From assembly GCF_900109575.1 (NCBI RefSeq), contig NZ_FOAF01000001.1, forward strand, positions 1,211,662-1,275,661: a DNA stretch of 64,000 bases, given 5' to 3'. Shown here one piece after another: positions 8,359-18,500 of this stretch (within the stretch, counting starts at the first letter, position 1; each line of letters opens with the position of its first letter). Made by a program: the position numbers and the translations under genes. This stretch comes from Olivibacter domesticus. Lineage in GTDB: Bacteria > Bacteroidota > Bacteroidia > Sphingobacteriales > Sphingobacteriaceae. The notes beneath the pieces are model-generated. The model worked only from the letters and a program-made list of their open reading frames with translations. It had not been told where the DNA came from and searched no databases.

Positions 8359-8943
8359 ATGCCTAAACGTTTCTTCCTGGTAATTGCCATTAGCTTCCAT
8401 TTGCTATGTATCATCCTTTTTAATGCCCTCAGCCTTCTTCAAAGCTTTGCACTGCTGCATCCCAAGCATGATTATAAGGCACTGCATTGGGTGCAGGAAA
8501 ACATCCATGCTTTCGTAAACCTACCCACGATTAAACTATATAGTACCTATAGCGGCACGGAGACCCTCTTCGGTTTCTTTGCTCCCCGCGTGGGCAGCCA
8601 ATACATCACCCAGTTTAAATTATACGATAAAACAGGAAAATTAATCAGTACCCAGAACGGGCCGACCCTTCGAAGCCAGCCCGGTGTACTGCGCTATGCG
8701 CGGTTATTGGACTCTTTTGAGCCATTGGTTGATCCATCGAACAGTAAAGACAGTACGCGTTATGATGTGCGCTATGCACGGGCTATCTTATACAACCTGA
8801 GCATGCACATCGGGCATAGCCAACCGCAGGCAACGAAAGTTGTCAGCCGTATATTTCTGCATCATTCAAGGCAGCCGCAACACCCGCGGGATACCACAGC
8901 AAGCAGCTATCGGTTGGTATACCAGCAGCAATACGCGCTATAA
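8359..8943 (+). CDS. One-TM membrane protein, partner of HTTM protein
   Basis: A 194-aa protein with one N-terminal transmembrane helix (about 5-30) and an extracytoplasmic domain containing GTETLFGFFAPRVGSQY and a YDKTGKLISTQNGP hairpin. It ends 29 nt before the HTTM gene and is probably co-transcribed with it. HTTM proteins are often preceded by such small membrane proteins. I checked for SdpA-like features and did not see the expected signature. Function unknown; a role as the HTTM protein's partner is inferred from position only. Confidence 0.65.
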   Translation: MPKRFFLVIAISFHLLCIILFNALSLLQSFALLHPKHDYKALHWVQENIHAFVNLPTIKLYSTYSGTETLFGFFAPRVGSQYITQFKLYDKTGKLISTQNGPTLRSQPGVLRYARLLDSFEPLVDPSNSKDSTRYDVRYARAILYNLSMHIGHSQPQATKVVSRIFLHHSRQPQHPRDTTASSYRLVYQQQYAL

Positions 8944-8972
8944 TTTCTATTAATCATCATATTAACGACACC

Positions 8973-9926
8973 ATGGACATACCAGTTTTGGGCTACTTCC
9001 GTGTTGGAACAGCCTGCCTGCTAATACTTCCTGTTCTCAGCCTGGAAACTGATTTTCTTTTACTCTACACACCGGACGGATTGGTGGACGCGCCTTTGCT
9101 CGCGCTGAAGCATGTCTCGCCAACGTTCACGCTGGCCCAATTAATCCAATGGGTTAGCCAACATGGTGACTTAAGCGAGGTCTGGGCTTTCAGGTTGCTA
9201 TATATGCTTTATATAAATCTTTGTGTGCTGTTGGTACTCGGCATGCATACCAAGTTTGCCGCCCTACTTCTATTATTTCTTCACATCAGCATCTTTACAG
9301 CGCTGCCACAATACAGTTATGGCGCCGATTATTTTTGCAATATCCTGCTTTTTTATTGTTTGGTATTCCCAACACAGCGCAGTAGTAGCATAGACCAATG
9401 GATGCTTCGTTCACCGCGTGTTTCCAACCGTCAAACAAACACATGCCTGGGCATTTTAAGGCTCCACCTATGCCTTGTATATTTTTTCAGCGGACTGGAT
9501 AAAGCGTTGGGGAATGACTGGTGGAACGGGCAAGCACTCTGGAAGGCCCTGCATCTTCCCTATTTCCATACCCAGCATTTGTTGCAGGCCCTTCTCCCCT
9601 ATTTTCCGAACTGGCTTTTTACAGTTGGTGGGCTGGCAGTTGTATTGCTAGAGCTCAGCTACCCACTTGCCCTATTTATGCCAAGGGTACGGAATGCCAT
9701 ACTATACAGCATTATCGTGCTGCATCTTTTAATTGCCTTAACAATGGGGTTATACCTTTTCTCCCTTGTGATGATTTTTTTAAACATCATCAGCTGGCTG
9801 ATCGGAGGCCCATCCCAAAAATATTCCACCTGTTTATTAACCCATTACCTAAAGCGGTTGGCACGGCCCAAGCCCCCGAAGCCAACGGACGGAAGTAAAC
9901 CAAATAGAAAGGAGGAACAGTTATGA
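8973..9926 (+). CDS. HTTM-domain integral membrane protein
   Basis: A 317-aa polytopic membrane protein with about seven or eight hydrophobic helices between residues 5 and 290. It carries features of the HTTM domain (related to vitamin-K-dependent gamma-carboxylase and SdpB): an early GYFRVGTACLLIL helix, LFLHISIF, then RLHLCLVYFFSGLDKALGNDWWNGQALW, and LELSYPLALFM. The family is membrane-bound and mostly uncharacterised; some members take part in peptide maturation. The basic C-terminal tail (300-317) is Pro/Lys-rich. It is co-directional with the two small genes before it and the AraC regulator 65 nt after it. Confidence 0.8.
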   Translation: MDIPVLGYFRVGTACLLILPVLSLETDFLLLYTPDGLVDAPLLALKHVSPTFTLAQLIQWVSQHGDLSEVWAFRLLYMLYINLCVLLVLGMHTKFAALLLLFLHISIFTALPQYSYGADYFCNILLFYCLVFPTQRSSSIDQWMLRSPRVSNRQTNTCLGILRLHLCLVYFFSGLDKALGNDWWNGQALWKALHLPYFHTQHLLQALLPYFPNWLFTVGGLAVVLLELSYPLALFMPRVRNAILYSIIVLHLLIALTMGLYLFSLVMIFLNIISWLIGGPSQKYSTCLLTHYLKRLARPKPPKPTDGSKPNRKEEQL

Positions 9927-9991
9927 GCTATCTAACTGGATTCACATGAATCAAGAACCAACCAACTACCATCAAACAAACCGAACACATT

Positions 9992-10987
9992 ATGGAATCA
10001 CAGATACAACTTGAATTTCCGCAAGCGCTTGGCGATATAGCGCGAAGTCATACGTTACCGCAATCGGCTACCTACCGTTTAAACTATGCACATTGTAATT
10101 ATTGGCAGCACAGCGCCTTCACAGTGGTAGAACAATATTACCAAACCAAGGATATTTTTCTATATCTCGGCGAAGTCAAAACCGATATTGACCTATCCAT
10201 TACCCTACATTGCAACGCTTCCAATCTGTATTGGGTTTATCAATTGGAAGATGAATACCTCTTGGTAGTAAACCATGAAAAGAGAAAAGCACAGTTAAAA
10301 ACAAAGGAAAAAAGTTATCGCGCGGTTTATGTACCCGTTGGCGATCATAACAGCTATTTTGAGAAAGATGGTCGTTATTTAGTATTTTACTTTGTGGTGG
10401 ATAAAGACTTGCTATTACGTTTTCAGGATACATCCTTACGTTTTATCAAAGACCTACTGAATAGACTAAAGAAAGAACACCCAGAGTTTGCATTTAGCTT
10501 AAGGTTACCCATTGACGCACATACTATACGCCATTTAAACAAATTATTACATATCCAAAAACTAGATGCATTAGAACTGGAAGGAGAAATTCCGCAGGTC
10601 ATTATCCGGCTCATTGTTATTGCCCGTACGGCTTTTTACCGGCGGCAGCAACATATCCGGCTGGCTGTTGAACGATTAGCAGAGATCAGACAATATATCA
10701 AAGACAGTATTGAGGTAGGTAATATCTACACTATTTCCTACATCGCCTATCAATTTGATATTAGTCCTTACCGACTCCGTTATTCACATAAACAGGCCTA
10801 TGAACATAGCTTGCAAGCGTATATCACCGATTTAAGGCTAAAGGAAGTTCACCATCTAATCAAAGAAGAAGGGTTTAGACCTCTTCAAGCGGCTTATGCC
10901 ATGGGTTATACGGAAATGAGAAGCTTCCGGAAACAGTTTATCAAACATTTCGGTATCACACCGAATGATCTTTTTAAAAGTTTATAA
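9992..10987 (+). CDS. AraC-family transcriptional regulator
   Basis: A 331-aa regulator. The N-terminal 200 residues form a family-specific sensing region with VPVGDHNSYFEKDGRYLVFYFV. The C-terminal 105 residues hold the AraC double HTH: YTISYIAYQFDISPYRLRY, then LQAYITDLRLKEVHHLIKEEG and AAYAMGYTEMRSFRKQFIKHFGITPNDL. It probably regulates the gene run in which it lies (8076-13068). It starts 65 nt after the HTTM gene and ends 20 nt before the helicase-like gene, so it is likely a member of the same transcript. Confidence 0.9.
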   Translation: MESQIQLEFPQALGDIARSHTLPQSATYRLNYAHCNYWQHSAFTVVEQYYQTKDIFLYLGEVKTDIDLSITLHCNASNLYWVYQLEDEYLLVVNHEKRKAQLKTKEKSYRAVYVPVGDHNSYFEKDGRYLVFYFVVDKDLLLRFQDTSLRFIKDLLNRLKKEHPEFAFSLRLPIDAHTIRHLNKLLHIQKLDALELEGEIPQVIIRLIVIARTAFYRRQQHIRLAVERLAEIRQYIKDSIEVGNIYTISYIAYQFDISPYRLRYSHKQAYEHSLQAYITDLRLKEVHHLIKEEGFRPLQAAYAMGYTEMRSFRKQFIKHFGITPNDLFKSL

Positions 10988-11007
10988 ACAATTGTATCAT
11001 TAAAATT

Positions 11008-13068
11008 ATGAAAGAACCTAAATTTCTGCATAAGCATTTAAACGCCGCTATCCATTTTCAGGGACAGTTGCCTGGACAAATCCAGCGCTATTGGAAGGGG
11101 CAACAGCTGCCCTGGCAAAATGTTGTTCCTACAGTAAGCCACTATTACATCTATCTTAGAGATCATCTGAAAAACAGGTACCTAGCCGAAATAGTGTTGA
11201 ATAACGACGGAACACCAATACCGAGCCATTGCCAACTCGCAAACTATCTTTTTGAGCATCTCCTCACAAAAGAACAAGTGCCTGAGACATTAACGACCGA
11301 AATACATCTTGCCAACCATCGTTTCGCGAACCAACTAGGGCTAGGGAATACACTTAACTGGAACACGATAGAAAATCTATTACTGTATTTACAATCCGAG
11401 TATCACGGCTCTACATCCTTGAAAAACATTGTATGCATTATTCCTTACAAATTAGCTCCTTTCAACACTTTACGTAACTACCTTAACTCCCCATTTTTCT
11501 TTGATATTGCCGGTATTATATCAAAAAAAATATTTAGCCAAGCGCTATTTCAATATGGGAGTAACAGTAAGCGCTACATTGAACACGTCTATCCTCTGCC
11601 TCCATATTGGCCTGGTTTAGGTGGCTATCATCTTCCTATGACTACTAATAGCGTCTGCCAAAGCATCAGTTTTCCGTGCCCAGAAAGCCGTCTGGAATAT
11701 TTGATTGTAACCGATAAAGTTGAAAAAACAACTCAACTAAAACAAATCATTGCCAATCAATTCATTCAAGACAATCTTTCTTTCATCGCCCGATGTAAGA
11801 GCTACCTGCCTCCAAAAAAAACAATTATTCCATTTATTAGCAATGAACCTAGAGGGATCATTGTGGCCAGCAAACAAAAAGGACTGGCTCAGTTTTATTA
11901 TAAAAATTTCTGTACATTGAATATTCAAGATGGCAATGGCTGTTTAACTGGTTACCTAAAAGATAGCGTTAATGGTTACCGATCATCATTACATTGGTCA
12001 AATATTGCTGCTCCCATGTTCAAAAACTTTCAACAATTCAAAAAAGATTGGTGGATCCATCCCTTATTAGACTGTGGCTTTTATCCCTTTTTGAATAAGC
12101 GTAAAACCAAGAATAAAAAAGCAAGAAAAAGCTTAACGGCACAGATCCAGCAATTATTAAATCAAAGATTAACCATTTCGAGCACTACCAAAGCTATTGC
12201 GCTATGCCTTAAGACCATCGTTAATATAGAAGCAGTTCTTACAGACCGAGGATTAATTGAACAAGAAGTTGACCACGTAAATCAAAGCCGCGCATATGTA
12301 CGAGACCAAATTGTAAAAGAAAAGCTTACCATCCAAAAGGAAATCGACCAATTAGAACAGGAGCGCGATTTACTTGGATGCGCAGAACACTCATGGCTCC
12401 GTGACTTATTTCACAAGTTTAATAGCCGTTACGACCATCAACAAAAGCAGGCGATAGAAAAACAGATAGCAACTTTACGGCTTATTAAAGCATATATACC
12501 TAAAACACCCTATGTCAAACCAACCTATCTGACAAGCCCGCACTACTACAAAAATCACCATTTACGAAAAGATCTTATTATCTTAAAGATGCAATACAAT
12601 GATAGCCGTGACAATTTAATTCGCGCTTATCAAAAGGATTATCCTGAGCTAAGCACACTACCCCAAACCCTTTTTGATAAAGACACCTTTACTCAAGCGA
12701 AATCCATTTGTACCGCCTTCCAACAAAAAATATCCAGTGAATACTTTGCCGCACACCTTCGCTTCAGAAACGATCTCATTTCCTATTACCGACGCGAGTT
12801 CCTACATCCCTTATCACATTTCATGTCTATGTTGAGCGGCAAAATCCTTGTAGACGAAGCTGAAGCCAGACGTTTATGGCATATCTTCTCCTTTTGCACC
12901 CCGGTTATCTGTATCCCCTTGGAAGCCATTCCGCAGTTTTTATTTCATGCGCCCGTTAAAACTTTTCGAACGGCTATCTTCGATCGAAAGGAGGACGTCA
13001 TTCCTTATCAACTAGACAGTTTATTATTTAGCTGTGATAGCGCCATTTTAATTACATCCGAAAAATAA
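11008..13068 (+). CDS. Large protein resembling an inactive SF1 helicase fragment
   Basis: A 686-aa protein, first start MKEPKFLHKHLNAA. A Lys/Gln/Glu-rich coiled coil lies at about 425-495. The last 60 residues read FSFCTPVICIPLEAIPQFLF, then FRTAIFDRKEDVIPYQLDSL and AILITSEK. This pattern matches the motif I-II spacing and the CPVVSTTLAS...IDEAGQ...VGDP stretch of AAA_11/AAA_12-type SF1 helicases with a long coiled-coil insert. However, the Walker B Asp-Glu-Ala is replaced by Asp-Arg-Lys-Glu, no GxGKT is seen, and the protein stops where helicase domain 2 should begin. The homology is my inference from pattern; otherwise unknown. Confidence 0.55.
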   Translation: MKEPKFLHKHLNAAIHFQGQLPGQIQRYWKGQQLPWQNVVPTVSHYYIYLRDHLKNRYLAEIVLNNDGTPIPSHCQLANYLFEHLLTKEQVPETLTTEIHLANHRFANQLGLGNTLNWNTIENLLLYLQSEYHGSTSLKNIVCIIPYKLAPFNTLRNYLNSPFFFDIAGIISKKIFSQALFQYGSNSKRYIEHVYPLPPYWPGLGGYHLPMTTNSVCQSISFPCPESRLEYLIVTDKVEKTTQLKQIIANQFIQDNLSFIARCKSYLPPKKTIIPFISNEPRGIIVASKQKGLAQFYYKNFCTLNIQDGNGCLTGYLKDSVNGYRSSLHWSNIAAPMFKNFQQFKKDWWIHPLLDCGFYPFLNKRKTKNKKARKSLTAQIQQLLNQRLTISSTTKAIALCLKTIVNIEAVLTDRGLIEQEVDHVNQSRAYVRDQIVKEKLTIQKEIDQLEQERDLLGCAEHSWLRDLFHKFNSRYDHQQKQAIEKQIATLRLIKAYIPKTPYVKPTYLTSPHYYKNHHLRKDLIILKMQYNDSRDNLIRAYQKDYPELSTLPQTLFDKDTFTQAKSICTAFQQKISSEYFAAHLRFRNDLISYYRREFLHPLSHFMSMLSGKILVDEAEARRLWHIFSFCTPVICIPLEAIPQFLFHAPVKTFRTAIFDRKEDVIPYQLDSLLFSCDSAILITSEK

Positions 13069-13267
13069 CCAAAAAGCAACACTTATACCCCCTTTTTGTA
13101 TTCATTTATACCCCCTTCAGACAAAAAAAGCTAACTAATTTTGCTTTCATAGAAGCCGTGATAGCGATAAAAGCGCTGTTTCGTTACTGCGCTTTTGCAC
13201 ACATGCATGAGCTAAGAGGGTGATAAAACAGGTAGCCCGCTTGTTAAAAAGGAAGGACAAAAATCCG

Positions 13268-13810
13268 ATGATCAAAAAAACGTTTAAAAGCATTAAGGAA
13301 CTAATAGCCAAGATCAATTGGAAGAGAATTGTATACTTTATAATCGCTACCAGTTTAGCCCTATTATGGACCTATGCTGTCATCAGTAAATGGGGCGATC
13401 ATGAAGTTTTTGAAGCCCAGTTAGCCCGACAACCGATACCTTCAAACAGCATTGGTATCGTCTTCTGGCTTTTGCCGGGCGTGGAGCTAGTTTGCGCCTT
13501 TTTGATAGCAGGCAATAGTACCCGGCAAGTAGGGCTATATCTCTCTCTGGCTTTTTTAGTTTTTTTCACCGTCTATGTGGCCTTAGCGCTGAGTGGTATG
13601 ATCTGGGAAAAACGTCCTTGTGCGTGCGGCGGATTATTTGCCAAAATGAGTTGGAAGAGTCATTTAATCTTTAATACCGCTTGTACGGTACTGAATTTCA
13701 TTGCCATAAAACTCCACAGGAAATTAAAAACCACGCAAGGAAAGCGGGGAGAACTTTCCGAGCGGGCTGGCCGGCCAAAAGGCATCATAACAAATCAAAT
13801 TTTAAACTAA
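13268..13810 (+). CDS. MauE/DoxX-like redox-associated membrane protein
   Basis: A 180-aa protein with four transmembrane helices (about 23-42, 63-85, 92-115 and 135-150). A CACGG motif lies before the last helix (KRPCACGGLFAKMSWKSH). This is the layout of Bacteroidota MauE-like proteins, thought to hand electrons or thiols across the membrane to periplasmic thioredoxin-like partners. The ATG at 13268 was preferred to an upstream GTG (13220) because a GGAAGG lies just before it. It is followed 40 nt later by a small secreted protein, and the convergent operon beyond encodes a TlpA-like thioredoxin. That is consistent with a redox theme. Confidence 0.75.
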   Translation: MIKKTFKSIKELIAKINWKRIVYFIIATSLALLWTYAVISKWGDHEVFEAQLARQPIPSNSIGIVFWLLPGVELVCAFLIAGNSTRQVGLYLSLAFLVFFTVYVALALSGMIWEKRPCACGGLFAKMSWKSHLIFNTACTVLNFIAIKLHRKLKTTQGKRGELSERAGRPKGIITNQILN

Positions 13811-13850
13811 AGTTTTTAGGGCTTTTTGATCTATAAAAACCCACAACAAC

Positions 13851-14165
13851 ATGTTTTTAAACTTTATAAAAAAACAGTTTATGTTAGTAGCTATGCTAGG
13901 CTTAGCTATTACTTTTTTTGCATTTAAAACAGAGAAAAAAAGGTTAGCAAATGATCACTGGTTTGAAGTGGTAAACAATCAAATCACCAGTACCTATCTA
14001 CCGGATGGTCCGGGTGCACAATGTCAGGAAGACGATACTGATCTCGAAATGTGTGCCGCAAGACTTTTGGATAGTCAAGTAGATGATCCAAATGCTTCGA
14101 TTCCAACTCCTACTATTACCAATCCCTCTTTAACGCCCGAACAAAAATATAGCGAACCCGAATAG
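13851..14165 (+). CDS. Small exported protein (DUF6520-like)
   Basis: A 104-aa protein with an N-terminal hydrophobic signal segment (about 10-25, FMLVAMLGLAITFFAF) followed by KTEKKRLANDHWFEV. A Pro/Thr-rich C-terminal tail carries two Cys (GAQCQEDDTDLEMCAA). In Sphingobacteriaceae, short proteins of this shape commonly follow MauE-like genes; the DUF6520 label is a tentative match to that family. Likely co-transcribed with the MauE-like gene. Function unknown. Confidence 0.6.
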   Translation: MFLNFIKKQFMLVAMLGLAITFFAFKTEKKRLANDHWFEVVNNQITSTYLPDGPGAQCQEDDTDLEMCAARLLDSQVDDPNASIPTPTITNPSLTPEQKYSEPE

Positions 14166-14184
14166 TAGAACAGAATAACAGAAG

Positions 14185-14207
14185 AAGAGAGGGATATTTC
14201 CTCTCTT
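14185..14207. terminator. Bidirectional terminator between convergent genes
   Basis: AAGAGAGG (14185-14192) pairs with CCTCTCTT (14200-14207) across a 7-nt loop, flanked by T and A runs. It sits in the 44-bp gap between the convergent small exported protein and susD-like genes. Confidence 0.65.
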
Positions 14208-14209
14208 TT

Positions 14210-15565
14210 TCATCGCTCATTTTGCTCAATTCCATTAATTGCAATAATGTTGGGTGGTATGGGAAGCACGTAGCTATTTTCATTTGGTAATAGTTCATAC
14301 TGCACACCATTCAATTCCCTTTTTAACGTAACTTTAAATGCAGTTTCTTTATTTAATCTTCTCAAATCTGTCCACCTCAATCCCCTAAACACCAATTCCT
14401 TTCTACGTTCAGCTATAATGTTATACAATAGCTGCTCTTGGTTAAGCGTGCCCAAAGACAAATCTGTTCCTTTTGCATATCTGTTTTCCAGGAGTGTTGT
14501 CATTAGCTCTATTGCATTCCCCGTCATTCCCAAGCGTGCGTAGCATTCCGCCAGTATCAAATAAACCTCGTCAGATGCAAGACCCGTAAAAAGCTCTCTT
14601 GTACCATCATAAGAACCTTTGTACCTGTTTTCCCCATCATAATAGAAGAAAATCTTTTTTCGTAGATCATCCGCTTGATAAGAATCAAAAAGTACTGAGT
14701 CCACAATCAGTCTATTCTCTCTTAAAATTAATGCACCAAGCATAGAACTATGAAAAATCACCTCATCATTAAATTGCGGTACAGGATAATTCGCTGTAGC
14801 GTCCAAATCATTAAAATTCATCAGCTTGTCTGCCAATGTGATGGATGCAGCAGCATGCTCGGCAGCGTTAGCATAATTGCCCATTAACAAGTGCAGGCGA
14901 GCCAAAAAAGCATGGGCCGCTGCTTTGGATGGGCGGGTTTTCGGATTACTAACTGTTGGCAAAAGATCAATCGCTTCACTTAAATCGTTTAACATTTGTT
15001 CATAAGTTTCCTTGACGGTTGCCCTAAAAACTTTTTCGTTAATATCACTTTCCCTCTTTAAAGGTATACCTAAATCAGTATTAGCTGTAGTAGAGTCGTA
15101 TGGTTTACAAAATAGCTGTGACAGCTGGTAGAAGGCCCACGAACGATAAAATAAGGCACTTCCCTTGATATTGTTCCAGTCTTTTGCATTATTGCTGTTC
15201 CTTTCTATTTTATCCAGGCCTTCCAATGCCAGATTAGCTAGGAATACCTGCTCGTAGCGCCAGTCCCAATCACTGCTCGAATTATTTTGATAAACAAAAT
15301 CTTTCGCCCAAACGTAGGCAGATTTCATTGTTAAGCTAGACAAACTTTGATACCGATCTGCCCTTACATAATAATCATCAGCGCTAATCTCTGTTAAATA
15401 CGGCATGAGAATATTCATACGTTCTGTATTATCCAATAAAGACTGCAGGTCTTTCAGGTTGGTTGGTACTACCAGTTTCTTGTCAGATTTAATATCCAGA
15501 AAATCCTTTTGGCATCCGAATAAGATGGATATGGCCAATAGCATCGTTAATTTTATTATCTTCAT
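14210..15565 (-). CDS. SusD/RagB-family outer-membrane lipoprotein
   Basis: A 451-aa lipoprotein with signal MKIIKLTMLLAISILFGC, Cys18 being the lipidated residue. TPR-rich SusD features follow: FYRSWAFYQLSQLFCKPYD, KAAAHAFLARLHLLMGNYANA and, near the C-terminus, NIIAERRKELVFRGLRWTDLRRLN. It caps the SusC-type barrel encoded 10 nt upstream and binds the imported ligand at the cell surface. The TlpA-SusC-SusD order, without glycoside hydrolases, suggests a peptide- or protein-derived ligand rather than a polysaccharide, but the ligand cannot be read from sequence. Confidence 0.93.
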   Translation of the reverse strand: MKIIKLTMLLAISILFGCQKDFLDIKSDKKLVVPTNLKDLQSLLDNTERMNILMPYLTEISADDYYVRADRYQSLSSLTMKSAYVWAKDFVYQNNSSSDWDWRYEQVFLANLALEGLDKIERNSNNAKDWNNIKGSALFYRSWAFYQLSQLFCKPYDSTTANTDLGIPLKRESDINEKVFRATVKETYEQMLNDLSEAIDLLPTVSNPKTRPSKAAAHAFLARLHLLMGNYANAAEHAAASITLADKLMNFNDLDATANYPVPQFNDEVIFHSSMLGALILRENRLIVDSVLFDSYQADDLRKKIFFYYDGENRYKGSYDGTRELFTGLASDEVYLILAECYARLGMTGNAIELMTTLLENRYAKGTDLSLGTLNQEQLLYNIIAERRKELVFRGLRWTDLRRLNKETAFKVTLKRELNGVQYELLPNENSYVLPIPPNIIAINGIEQNER

Positions 15566-15575
15566 TGTCTTTCAA

Positions 15576-18500
15576 TTAAAGGGTAATATTTACGCCCAGC
15601 GAGAAGGTTTTAGTAAGCGGATAAGGTGCGGTTTGAAAATCCGGATCTAGACGGTTTTTGTTAGCTCGCCATAGAATACCAAGATTACGTGCATAGCAGT
15701 AAAATGAAAGGCCACTTATCGGAAGGCCCAATTTTTTCGGGTTGGCCAGCGTATAGCTAAGGTTCAGGTCTTGTAGACGAATATGATCACCCTTTTCTAT
15801 CAATACTTCCGAACGGGTATAGACCAGATCTCTGTTTACATCAGCTGTTTCCGGTAAAGAAGGTACATCGGTAACCAGTTCATCACCGGGGCGCTGCCAG
15901 CGTCCATAGAAATCTAGGTGTCCAATTGATTGGTTGAACAATGCATCATAAGAAATAGAATTACGCCTAAAATAATAACCGGCCTTCCAGGTCAATGTTG
16001 CACTAAGAGAAAAACCTTTCCATCCAAAAGTATTTCTTAAGGAGCCAAATAGCGTAGGCATTGCCGGTCCGTGATAAACCAAATCATCCATGCCAACCTG
16101 TTGGATGTAGGCATTGTAATCTTTAGATATATTTCCGTTAAGCATCACCAAGGGATCTCCTGTTTCAGCGTCAAGACCTAACCAGGGGTAGCTATAAACT
16201 CTGTAAAGCGGCAATCCTTCCATTGGCCGCGGAATAGATGATGCAGTAAAGAGATCTACAGGTGTTATATCCTCCGCATTATAGTTAATCACTTTATCCT
16301 TTACCAATGAGAGCAGCAAAGTGCTTTGCCAGCTAAATGTACCCTGAATGTTGGAAGTATTTACCTCAAGGTCAAGACCTCTTGTCTGCATATCTGCATA
16401 ATTTACGCGGTAGACTCCCGTAAAGCCAACCGTGGGGTCCAGCGGGATATCACCAAGTAAATCCGTAGCCCTTTTGTTATAAAATTCTACCGATCCCCGG
16501 ACACGATTATTCCAAAGGGCATAATCAAGTCCGGCATTCCAAACACCAACCTTTTCCCACCTGAGTTGTAGATTTCCAGGGCTTTGTATCAATGCTCTTC
16601 TCAAGCCGGTAAGGTTATCGTTTAAATAAGCTGCTGTTACATACGCTGTTGAGGATTTATCAACATTACCGTTAAAACCGTACGTTAATCGTAGCTTCAA
16701 CAGCGATATCCAATCAGCCTGAAAAAGAGGTTCTTGGTTCAGTGTCCAGCTACCACCTAGAGACCATAGCGGCACACCGCGCTGATTTACCTTCACGCCA
16801 AATAAATTAGAAGCATCCCATCTTACACTTCCTGTTAGCGCATAGGTAGATCGGTAACTATAAGACGCATTTGCATAGTAAGACACGTATCGATCTAGTA
16901 AATCCTGCAATGAAGAAGAAGGTGCCGGTAAGCGGCTCGTTCCATTTGGCCGTTGTGGGTAAAGCCGGGTATAGTCGAACATATTCTGGTAAGTCAGCAC
17001 TTCCGGGTCATATCCCAGAAGCTGAAAGCTCTGCCCTGTTACATTAACCTGTCTCATTTCCATCCCTGCCAATGCCGTTAGCTCGTGCTGCAAACCCAAC
17101 TGTTTATTGAAATTTAGCTGTGCTCTGCCCACATGCGCAATCTGTTTGCTGTAGGACTGATTTAGCACCGCCCCTTCGGGAAACACGCTTGTGCCATCAG
17201 CTTGTGTAAAGCGATTCACCAGATCGCGTACATAGTAGCTATCTGCGCTGCGCAGATTATATGCATCTCCGTTGATACGCTGATATTGGTATTTCAGATC
17301 CAGGTTTAGAAAAGGTTTAATATCATACCTAACCGCAGTATTAATAAGGATTTCATCAGAACCCCGCTTTTGGTTGTTTAAGGCCAATTCCTGTAATGGC
17401 CTATAATCCCAATTTAATAATCCTTCCTGTTCGGCATTTTCTACAAAGCCTAAGCGGTAACGATCAATAATCGCAAGGGGATTTCCCTGCGTATCCGCAA
17501 ATTGTGCATAAGGGTATATATGCCTACCACCAGGGCGAATATCATTTAGGCGCATACCATTGGCGTTAGTGCTACTCTTTATAAAATATAGCCCTGTGGA
17601 AACTGTTAGGTTTGCTATGGGAGTGAAATTGTTCTGAGCATTCAGCGTAATGCGATCATTATCATTTCCCTTAATATCGGCAATATCCCTGTCGTAACCA
17701 CCCGATAGATAATAGTCAAATTGTTTACCTCCCCCTTTTATATTAAGTGCATACTGCTGCATGAAGCCTTCCCTATAAAAGTGCTTTGTGGCGTCCTTCC
17801 TCACATCCAATAACCCCAATTGACTCAGGCTTTCTTTCAACAATTCATCAGAAAGCTCGCCATCTCTCGCCTTAATCATCAATTCAACTGCTGGTGTCAG
17901 CGGCATTTGTGCACTGCTATTTTCAGCTGCGTTAAAAAATCCCCTTTCAAAAAGCGCTTGCTCCATTTCTATAAACCCGCTTGAAGAAAGGAAGTTGGGA
18001 TTATAAAAAAGGTTGGGTTTTTCTGAAAAGGAGACGTTGGTGTTCATGGATATAGAAGCAGGCCTATCTCTCGTTCCCTTTTTAGTGGTGATTACAATAA
18101 CACCATTAGCCGCCCTCGCTCCCCAGATGGAGGCTGCCGCCGCATCCTTTAAGATGGATACACTGGCGATATCGTTCGGGTTTATACTATAGATGTCGCC
18201 ATCATAAGGAAAGTTGTCCAAGACGATAAGCGGTTGCGTATTACCATTTATGGTACTTAGCCCTCTGATCTGAATGGATGGCTTATCATCTGCATAAAAA
18301 CTCCCTCTCCTATCAAAATTTACCCCATTCGTAACGCCCTCCAGTCTACTGATTATATCACTGCTAACCGACCGGTTTAACAAAGCACTATCTATATAAG
18401 CAAAAGAGCCCGTACTCCTTTCCTTCGAGATCTGGTAGTAGCCAGTAGACACAGTTACCGCTTCTAGCTCCATCTGCAACTTCTCCAGCTTAAAAAGATT

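Noticed and set aside
8359-9926. SdpA/SdpB-type toxin maturation pair
   Set aside because: The HTTM relation to SdpB is real, but the upstream 194-aa protein lacks the SdpA signature and no SdpC-like toxin follows.
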